From the NCBI GenBank assembly GCA_004335635.1, contig QAXH01005347.1, positions 1-11,761 of the forward strand: a stretch of DNA of 11,761 bases. Direction: 5' to 3'. A model generated the notes under the pieces. The model saw only the letters and a program-made list of their open reading frames with translations, had not been told where the DNA came from and made no database searches. A program made the translations under genes and the position numbers. How positions within the stretch are numbered: the first letter of the stretch is position 1; every line of letters starts with the position of its first letter. This document shows positions 1 to 9,500 of this stretch, one piece after another. Source of the stretch: Chloromonas sp. AAM2 (Eukaryota; Chlorophyta; Chlorophyceae; Chlamydomonadales; Chlamydomonadaceae).

Positions 1-428
1 ATGATTCAAACTGTCTTTCATGTGTGAATAGGGCGGCACAGACATGCAGGTGCCAGGCGGCCACAGCAGTGTTACTGCAAGCATACTTGAGCGCATGTCA
101 CATTGAACAGTGCAGATCATTGATGCATCTCTCTTTGGCAGTCTGGACGTGCAGTGGCTGCGCAAACTCGTACACACAAACTATTGTAACGAAGTTATGG
201 TTGTTAATGGATATCTTCTTGATGATGATCTTGCCATGCAGCGGCTGTGCAATGGACGAACCGAACCGCGTGTGCAAGACATGTCAGCATGTGCCAGCCT
301 GCCTGCTGCAATTACCCCTGCCTTGCATCCCAGTTTCTGTATGATAGCAAGGTCTAAATCTCTGGCACTACCACCGCAGGCGGTCCACCGAGCCACCTTT
401 CCTGTGCCTTCATCCCCATTCTACTCAC
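1..428 (-). other. Intron 15 (start), gene continues beyond window
   Basis: This starts with donor GTGAGT. The next expected ABCC pieces (TMD2 helix 4 and the Y-x-x-x-s-R-E-L-k-R-L motif) were searched in all three minus frames and not found. The region is therefore read as intron continuing past the left edge. One minus frame is open from about 250 to the edge, but its peptide has no family resemblance. Confidence 0.6.
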
Positions 429-537
429 AGCTGCTGATATGAGTACAATAGCTCCCAGCACCAGCAGGCCGCACTGAATGGAGTCGAACATGACCGTGGG
501 CAGCTGATCATCCACACTGCCCTGGTCCTTGCTAAAC
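429..537 (-). CDS. ABCC exon 15: TMD2 FSKD motif and helix 3
   Basis: The acceptor GGCTTGCAG ends at 538; the first base completes the Arg of NRFSKD. The peptide [13 protein letters not shown] is followed by a hydrophobic helix, [16 protein letters not shown]. This is the standard continuation of ABCC TMD2. The donor is GTGAGT at 428, phase 0. It is the last exon identifiable before the window ends. Confidence 0.93.
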
Positions 538-3500
538 CTGCAAGCCCAGGCAGCAATGAAAACACCAGGCAAGGGTGAACCGAAAGATTGCTAGCGAGTT
601 CACAACCGGGCCCGCATGCATGGGCCAGCCCAAAGCCTGTGCAAGTTCATGCGGGGTTGAAGATGTACTGCAGTCAGCTGGAGTGGCAAACAGCCATCTA
701 GTGCACCAAAACTGCCTCAAGTGAGAGGCTGTTTGTTCCCACACATCCAGTGTGGTGGCTGCACACATGCCTGGTTTGCACTCCTGGCTGCATGTCAAAT
801 AGTAGAGCCATAATATACATGACATCTTCAATATACATCCACTGCAGTCCAAACAGCAGCTAAGCCCAGGCTCTGGCTAACTCGCAAGGTACCACATCCA
901 AATGTCAAACACCATGCACACAATGGAGGGCGTGCTCCTCAATTCAACAACAGGTTCGCAAAAGGTCGGCTCATGTTGACACGTACAGTGTCAGGGCATC
1001 ACACCCCCTGATCTGCACCCGCCTTGTCTGCACACACCCCTGACTTGCGCTCCCCCCTGTTGCACACAAAATACCCGGCGTGATCGGTGGTAGGCGCTCC
1101 AAGCAATACAGCAGGGGTAGAAGCCGCTCGTTTTTGTACGTGCATACACAGCCCCCATGGTTTGCACTCCCCTGCTGTCCCCTTTCTTGCGTAGTTCCCC
1201 ACCTGTTGAGCACTCTTCCCGCAGGGTTTGTGTGGAAGAAGGCCAGCGGCGCGTGCAGCAGCCTCGCCACCATGGCATCATGCACCCTAGACGAGGCCCT
1301 CAGAGCCGCACTGAAGAAGAGGAACGCGCGGCCCAGGCCCAGCAAGACAACCAGACCGGCAAGCAGGCCATACACCCACAGCCACCTGAGGGCAGCAGTG
1401 GAAAAGCAAATCCCGTGTTGTTATACAATCATTTGATACATTTCTTCCCATACAGGACAAGCAAGCCTATTGATTGCACGAATGCCACCTTGATCCAAGC
1501 TAAACCATCATGCCCATGGGTCGGTTATGGGTGGCTGGCTCTGTAAGGTATCAACTTTAATTTGGGTTCGGCGATAATGGGTTGGTCACCGACTCTGATG
1601 GGCCACCAAAACTCACTTGGACTATACACCACACTTACTTTGGATCCTTTTGTTCTTCGACGCTTGACTTTGTCCACAATGACAGCCACCAGTCGCTGGC
1701 CACGTAGCAGGCCTGGGCACCCAGGATCACCACAGGCAGGGTCGCCATAGGGCCCAGGCCCATCTGACTGAAGTACTGCCCGTACACCTGCCATGAGACA
1801 GTGCCTACCACACGCCCCTCTGCAGCCACCAGCTGTCCCTTCTGCCGTGCCTTGTTTGGTGGTTGACCACCCTGGCCGTTTGTCAACTCCTTCCCGCTCT
1901 GCGTCACTCCAGACGCGGGGAAGCCCGCCCCGAGCCTGCTTTTGCCTCCGGCTGAAGGTGTGGATGAGCACTCTTCCCCGTTGGGCGCTTCCGGAAACCG
2001 TTTGGAGCTGAATACGCGCCTAAAACTCATGCCTGCCATCGCTGCCCCGCCCAGTGCCCCTGCCATGTGAGGCCCGAAGGATTTGACCCACGCAAGCGGT
2101 GGGTGGCGCCAGGAGGGGGCGGCGGTGAGGCGGGGACGGGCGGGGGCGGGTGTGCGGGGACTGATCCGCTCGCCTGCGGCCCCCGCTGCATCATCGCTGG
2201 GCCCATCACCGCCCTGAACTCCTGTGCCGGAATCATCAGGCCGTTCCGATATAGCTGCCTCAGTCCCTGACACGCCCATCAGTGCCTGCCTGCTGCTTTC
2301 AGTACTGGTGTTCGTGTGGGACTGGCTGGCGGGATCCGCCTCATCCACAAGGCCATGTTCGCCCACGCCTTGTTCGTCCTTTGTGCTGCTGTCTTCGAGC
2401 TCATGCTGTGGGTCTTCTAGGCTCAGACCACCATCCACTGCAGGCGCGCAAGACACAATCACTATTGACGTGGTACACTAGTGACTCAAGCCAACTGACA
2501 CTGACGCCATCTTCTTTTCACGCACACATCTTCTTTTCACGCACACATCTTCTGTTCCCGCACACATCTTCTTTACACGCACACATCTTCTTGTCACACA
2601 CACATATTATTTTCGCGCACGCGCACACCCCGCTGTGATGTGGATCTTGACCAAAGGAGACAGGAGACGGCCCAAACTTTGCTGTCCGTGTGCCCTATGC
2701 AATCAGACAGCCTGTGCGCCCCACTCCTCCAGCCTGTACTCCTCCAGCCTGTACTCCTCCAGCCTACCTGCTGACAGTATCTCCGGTAGGTTCATTGTCT
2801 TGAGCTGTGCCCATGTGGCCAGCGCCAGGGGCCTGCCCCCTCTGAGCACCAGCACCCGGTCGCACAGGGGCAGGTACTGGCGCTGGTGGGTGACCAACAC
2901 ACGCGTGCAGCGCTGCAATCAAGAGCAGTGAAGCTTGAGCACAATCAAGGTTTGGGCTAAGTTCTTGATGCACAAGGACATTTACAAAACGAAATGTCTT
3001 TTTAAACCAAAAAAGGCATGGTTTGGGTGATGATTGAGCTTGTGACCATCCACTGGTGTGACATGCTCGGAGCAATGGGCTGTCCAGGAGTCAAGAGAAC
3101 AGAGAACTCGAGATATCTTGTGTACTAAATACGTCCTGGTACCGACACCCTCATCATCACGGCCCAGCGCACCACCTGTGGGAAATTTTCCTATGACCAG
3201 TGACCCGCAATGGGCTGCCATGTCGCAATACGATTTGGTCTTCCAATCTCCAGGGCTGAGTACATACAGCTGCCGGCTGAGTACCCTGACCCTACCGGTA
3301 TACTGCACAAGTCACATACCTTCATCAGCCTGCTGAATTCTTGATGCGAGCTCCATACTCCGCTCACCTTCATGAGCCCGCGTGGCCCGATGCACTCCCT
3401 GAATAGTGTCCTGCCCACCCTCGGGTCCACAGCACTGAGGGGGTCGTCCAACAAGGCCACGTCAGGGCGCTGGTAGGCGGCGCGGGCTAGGGCCAGGCGC

Positions 3501-6500
3501 GCCTTCTGGCCGCCGGACAACTGCGGTCACCAGAGCAGTCCCAGGGGCATAAAGAGAAGGACTGAGCAAGGCATGGCCAGCGATAGAGATAGCAGTCATG
3601 CGACCATCAAGAAATGAACCAATATAGGAATGCACAGGTGGAAAGGGATGGCATGGAAGAAATTTCAGATCTAATGCGGCCGCAAGAGTCATTGTCATGC
3701 AATGCAATGTGACCGACCAAAAAGTGTGACTGGCTCGTTCACAGTCACCAAGCTGGGCGCGACTGGACTGGTGACATGGGAGAAAAGCACAACGCACAGC
3801 CAGAAGACACGGAAGGTCAATTATCAACATGGAGCAGAGAGACAATTGCAAAGAATTGACCATGGGCAGATCCCGAGGATGTGATCACGACCCGGTTACA
3901 GTGCTGAGATGCAAAACTCAGTGCAGTATGGCAGAAGGGACCACAGAAGTGCATGTGCATTGATGATTGGCAGCAGGTTATTGGCAATCTGCATGGGCAG
4001 CCATTTGCCAACCCCAGTGCTGAGCTCAGGTCACTTGCTCACATTGATTCCCCTCTCGCCGAGCTCTGTCATGTCCCCGGCCGGCAGGGCTCTCACGTCC
4101 TCCTCCAGAGCACACGCCCTGACCACCCTGGCATACCACACAGGGTCAAAGGCAGAGCCGAACAGGATGTTGTCGCGGAAGGAGCCTGCAACAACCAAGG
4201 GAACCTGCAAAGCAGCGGCAGGCATGGAACTGGGACTTCAATGAGTGTGAATGGGACTTCAGTGCCTGTGTTTCAACGTATCAAGGGCCACCTATTGAGT
4301 CACCTAACCTGACCTGTTTAAACCCTGTGGAGTGAAGGCGGACACCGCATGCATGTGCACTTTAAAGACATGCCATGGGTGCGGATTGGCAGTGGCATGC
4401 GATGAGCGCTACCATGACATGCCATGCGATCCTGAAATGTGAATTGCAAGCAGAGCCATTGCATTGCATTCAAACCACATTGAAATTGGGCGTGTGACTT
4501 ATTTTCTGTCCATGCCGTCAGTTTGCCGCCCTCCCCTGCCCTACCCCGCCATCCTTACCCCGCTGTCACTGTTGCCTCGCGCCAGGCCTCTTCCTTTCCT
4601 GCCATCAATGCCCTGTCATCATCTCCTACCCTTCCCCTGCCATCATTGCTCAGCCCCCCCGTCCTTCCCTTACCTGCGCACAATATGCGAGGGAGCCCAC
4701 GATGACAGCGGACCCTGTCCCAGGCGCAGCCACATGCGCCAGCACTCGCTGCTCCCATGCTCCGCGATCGCCCAGTCCCACGTAACTGCTGTTGCCGCCG
4801 CCGCCATCGACAGTCATTGCTAACGCTTTCTGCTGCTTGAAGCCATTCCCTGCATCTGCCCCATCCTGCTCTCCTGCGCTTAAGAATGAATTCCCTGCCT
4901 GTTGCGAATCTGTGCTGACTGACACGCCACTCCCTGCTGCAATACTCCCCACTCTACTCTCTACTGCTTGATGAATGTTGCCTGCTGCACTCCCCCCTTC
5001 TGCTGCTTCATTCCCACCTGCTTCCATCCTAGCAAAACCCTTGACATCGGAAGCATGCACAACCGAACTACTGGACTGCAAAATCGGTTGTGGTCCTGAT
5101 GCCAGGTTTGCCTTGCTTGCTGGGTGTGTGGGCTGCCATGTGCCCAAGGGCTGTAGCTCGCCAAGAAGCGCGGCCAGCAAGCTGCTCTTTCCCGCCCCCA
5201 CCTCCCCACACACTCCCAGCAACTCCCCAGGCTGCAAAACCAGCCTCACACCAGAAAGAGCAACCTTTCCCTTGCCCACACCAGTGCTAAACGCATCAAT
5301 GTCATGAATGTCTGCATCTCCATCCTTGCCGCTTGGATTAGCTGTGCCAGTTTTCTGCGCTGCACTGCTGGCGGATGAACCAGGCAATAAATCAATTGTC
5401 GCTGCCTGCTGTGCTACAATACCACTGTCAGTGATAATACCATTGACAGTGTCAACTAGGTATTCTGGTTTAGCTGGATCCAATGTCACCGCTATAGCAC
5501 TAGAGCTGTTGCTTGAACTTCCACCCAGCCCTTTAGGTGGGCTACTGGTGGTTGTTGCTGGTGGTAGCTGTGCCTGGCCAGCAACATCATTGGCTTTGCC
5601 TGCACCTGTGCCAGTTAGCTGTGCAGTTGCCTGGCCCAATGCAGGCTTTCTTGGCCGGGTGCTGCCATCCAACGCCCCGGTTCCGTACTGCTGTACCGGC
5701 CCATGTGATCCAAACGGCCTGTCCCAGTCATAATCCGCCCCAGTCATTGCCACTGTTCCTTTAGGCAAATCATCCACAAGGCCAGTATCAGGCCCGCCTG
5801 AAGCCAACAGGCCCCCGCCTTTTTGGACCATGCTACACGCTGGGGCTTTGCTGACTACTGACAACTCACTGGCATCCCGCTCTCCTAAATTTGAGATGAG
5901 AGAAGGGAGCTGGGGAGGCTTAGGCAGCTTTCCATTGGATACATCGCTGTATGCGCTCGCAGCTCCATGCATGAAGGATGTGGGGGCTGTGAGGGAGTTG
6001 TCGGTGTTTGCATGGGATGAGGGTTGCTGTATGGAGGGTGTTGCATGGAGTGAGGGTTGCTGCATGGAGTGTGTTGCATGGGGCGGCTCCTGGGCAGTGA
6101 GGAAGCGTTGGATGCGCTGCATGGACACCCGGAGCTCAGTCAACACCTGGACAGCTGCAGTCATGCAAGCACGCAAAGCAAGCAGTGGAGTGCGCACAGA
6201 CAGTCACTGGCTTATCACTGCGTGCATCCGACGTAAGGCACGTACCCATCGCATGTTCCCGGCACCAAAACAGTGCACATCAGGCCTGCAGCATCCAGCC
6301 TCAGACATGAACATCAATCTTACCACAGCTTTCCTCCTGCCACAACCTTCCTCTAGCTTCTACGCACAGAGCATGGCACCCACTTACCCTGCACGAAGCT
6401 CCACATGGTTCTCCTGGGCAGCTGCAGCAGCGCCACTGCATAGAACACACTCGACACCTGGAGCGTACCGTGACGCGCCCGGTACACGGCGAAAGTGCAG

Positions 6501-9500
6501 AACGTCACCAGCACCGTGATGATGAACTGCACAGGGCAAACACAAGCACAGAACACGCAGCACACAGCTCAATTGGACGCGAATACAAGTGGACACTCGG
6601 GCTAAGAGTCTATTATGCAACTCACCCCTAAGAGATATCCAGCTACCCAGATGTTATGGTAAGACAGGCAGTGAATCTCCAGACTGGATCGGGCACAGGG
6701 AAATGGAGACTGAATCAGCTGGTCATGACAGGCAAGGTTTGGAGGATCCCAAGTATTAAATCAGCTAGTGGTTGTTACTGTTGAGAACAATCATTTCAAT
6801 TGTCCATGCCAGGATATGTCAGGCACAAGCAAAGATATTGCCTAGTCATGGGCAATGTTTGAAAATCCCCAAGCAATCAATCCATACCTGTAATGACATG
6901 TTGAATGCTCTGATGCGCGCCATGCGCCCCACATGGTGGGCCTCCTTTGCCCTTAGCGCCCGCAGCTCATTGGCCAAGGGCTCCTCCCAACCCAACACCT
7001 TGCATGCCAAAGCACCCTGCGGATGTAGCGGGGATGTAGCGGGATGTGCGGGGATGTAGCGGGGATGCAGATAGCCCTGCCGGGCAGGCGCTGAGTCCGA
7101 CGCTCTGCGGGTGGTCAGCCAGTTGAGGCACAACAGCTCCGATGAACGGCTGTACAAGGTGCTGCTGCTGCAGTCAGCGGCCACACTGCTAGTGACTGCC
7201 TCAATGTGCATAGTTCTCATATACACAGAGACTACAGCATGCACCAACAAGTGTGGCCTGTCCGAGAGCAGGCGGTCGAGCCATTCCTGCGGCCTGTCCG
7301 AGAGCAGGCGGCCGAGCCATCTAAATTCGGGGTCAAATCCTGAGGAAACATCAGTCTCATCTCCTCATGTGTTAGTCCGATGCCCTGCGGACCACACCGT
7401 CATGACCACATGACCACAACAGCATGACCACAACGTTGCCAGAATGAGACGGGTGACGTAATGCTCATGACGTAAAAAGCACCCGATGACGTAATCCTGA
7501 TGACGCAATGCTGATGACACCTGTCCAAATTATCGCAGAAGGCCACAGCCACAATATTCCCAGTTGGTCAAAAAGGCCATGAAACATATTGCTGCATTGA
7601 ACGTCAGGCAGTGAGTCCACAGAGAGAGTCAGGCATGCAATTGTCAATGCCATACAGAGCCATTGCAATCTTGCCACAAGATTTCAAAACATGTCAAACG
7701 TGCTGGTGTGTCATCACGTTGACTACCTACTGATTGCATGGCATGGCAAGCTGTCCCCTTAAATGTGGTGTTTGGGGTGGTAATGAAGCAACATCACATT
7801 GACATACAGTTGAGGCGTCTGCTTATGTAAGCATTTGCGATCAGGATAGCACCTCGACGGGTGACCACCACCATTACTATCGTGTTGTGTCGCGATCCCC
7901 TTCACATGTAGGTTGGACGGGCTGGAGTCCCTCCCCTCTTGTGACCATGCATTAATCACCTGAATTGCCTCGCTGGCCAATCTCACTCGGGCATCCGTGG
8001 CCTGGGCAGTGGAGCGGCGGATGGAGGCAACAGGCTGGACAAGGAAAGCCTGCACATGGGCGCATGGATGCAAGATGCATGTGTCACGTATTGCTTACAA
8101 CCGCCAGTCCTGTGCCCGACATTCACTCATGTTGCTTCATAACTTTATTACCAGCAAGAAGCAGACCTTCAACTGAGCTACATCAACTAAGAGCTACATG
8201 ATCACATCAACTAAGAGCTACATGATCACATCAACTAAGAGCTACATGATCACAGGATCCTGCATTATCCTGGCAAACTCATTACATCAATTTTCCACTG
8301 AGTGTGATATTTAATTGTCTCTCAGTGCGCATTTCAATGAAACATACACACCTGCAGTGGGATGATGGCCAGTGTGGCGCTGATGCCTGCTAGTGCGGAC
8401 ACAAAGTCCAACTCGAGGCTGACCATCAGCAGCACCATACCCAGCTCAAGGGGAGCGGCCCATGAGTACAGCCAATAGAAGCAAGCTGCGAACAAATCAA
8501 CGGCACCGGGTACACCGGTCACAAGACACTTGTATATAATATAACAAAGGCGAAGTAGCAACAGACATGTGATTCTGTGTTGCGTTGGTAAACAAGCAAA
8601 AGCGAGGCGAAAGCAATCACATGTTATGGAGAAGGGTGGTGCAGTCAGAGGTGATGGAGAAGGGTGGTGCAAGCCTGGGAGAGGATGGAGCTGCAGGTTG
8701 GACCTGGTGTGTTGGTCAGAAGCAAGCAGAGCCCTGGAGTCCTGGTGCTGCCCATGCTGGTGCTGGCTATGTGTGCGTTGCAGCACCAGCACCAGCGAAT
8801 AGACTGATCACGGTCAGAGCATGTGCAGAGGGCTTCAGGCTGACGATGCTGATGCCGGTCAAACAGAGCATGCACACAGGTCGCTTACCGTCATCGAAAC
8901 GTCGCACGTCATTAGAAACAAGGTTGATAATGAATCCCGGTGAAATGGCGCTGACAGCCGCTGCGTTGAGTCTCAGCAGCTTGGCGTGCACTGCGGCTAT
9001 GGCCTGCTGCCGCATGAGGAAGCCCAACAGGGTGCCGTACCTGGGCATTGGTAGGGGCAAGGCGGTACCAGGAACGAAGTCTGAGCAGAGGCGGCACCGG
9101 GAACCAGACCAGGACAAAGGTGAGCTGGTGATGATTGGTGGAATTGATAGCTGTTTTGGTGCAATGCATGGCCTGCCCCACAGAAACCAGCATGGCCTGC
9201 CTCTGTTCTACTGCATGGGCTGCTGACCTCTTCATGTATGATACAAGCCACAAAATCATCGGCACCTGTCCCAACTGTCCACACTTCACCAGCGGGTGCT
9301 CAGTGCATAAAAGCCCCCCTATAACGTCTCTCTACTTATCTACGTTTGCCTATCAATACATTCAGTGGGCCTCACCAGGGTTGTTGATGTTGGATGCACG
9401 TGACCGCCAGGGCACACCCGCCCAGAGCCACACCCAGCAGATAGCCCTGCCAGGCAGGCGCTGAGTCCGACGCTCTGCTGGTGGTCAGCCAGTCGAGGTA

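Larger units (their letters stand above)
2438..2767 (-). other. Intron 12, largely tandem repeat
   Basis: This GT-AG intron of 330 bp contains a 15-bp tandem repeat at its 5' end and a 19-bp minisatellite in its middle. Nothing else is recognisable. Confidence 0.8.
7017..7959 (-). other. Intron 6, longest and repeat-rich
   Basis: This 943-bp GT-AG intron contains, from left to right, a GGATGTAGCGG tract (7021-7065), a 65-bp partial copy of exon 3 (7067-7131), a 36-bp tandem repeat (7252-7320), a TGACG cluster (7454-7517) and one arm of a dispersed inverted repeat (7842-7935). It looks like a site of repeated insertion or duplication. Confidence 0.8.

Noticed and set aside
1..428. Further TMD2 exon
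   Set aside because: None of the three minus frames shows the expected helix 4 or the tsREl.Rl motif, so no exon was called.
24..442. Two overlapping plus-strand open frames at the left edge
   Set aside because: Low-complexity Cys/Leu-rich translations without domain features, partly antisense to exon 15; judged chance frames in intron 15.
5308..5733. 141-codon hydrophobic plus-strand frame
   Set aside because: It is antisense to the low-complexity linker of exon 9, whose minus frame is open for over 500 codons and carries NBD1 motifs.
5830..6519. 229-codon plus-strand open frame
   Set aside because: It is antisense to exons 8 and 9, lacks any recognisable domain, and is explained by the codon composition of the ABCC coding strand.
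7759..8073. 104-codon minus frame as a separate gene
   Set aside because: Its first part is exon 6 of the transporter and the remainder is intron plus the dispersed repeat, after a GT donor whose next exon matches in phase.
8182..8253. Possible CRISPR-like array
   Set aside because: The 24-bp units are directly adjacent with no spacers, and the context is a eukaryotic intron.
8585..9226. 213-codon plus-strand open frame
   Set aside because: It runs antisense over exon 4 and adjoining introns; the minus strand there has the conserved ABCC motif and matching splice phases.
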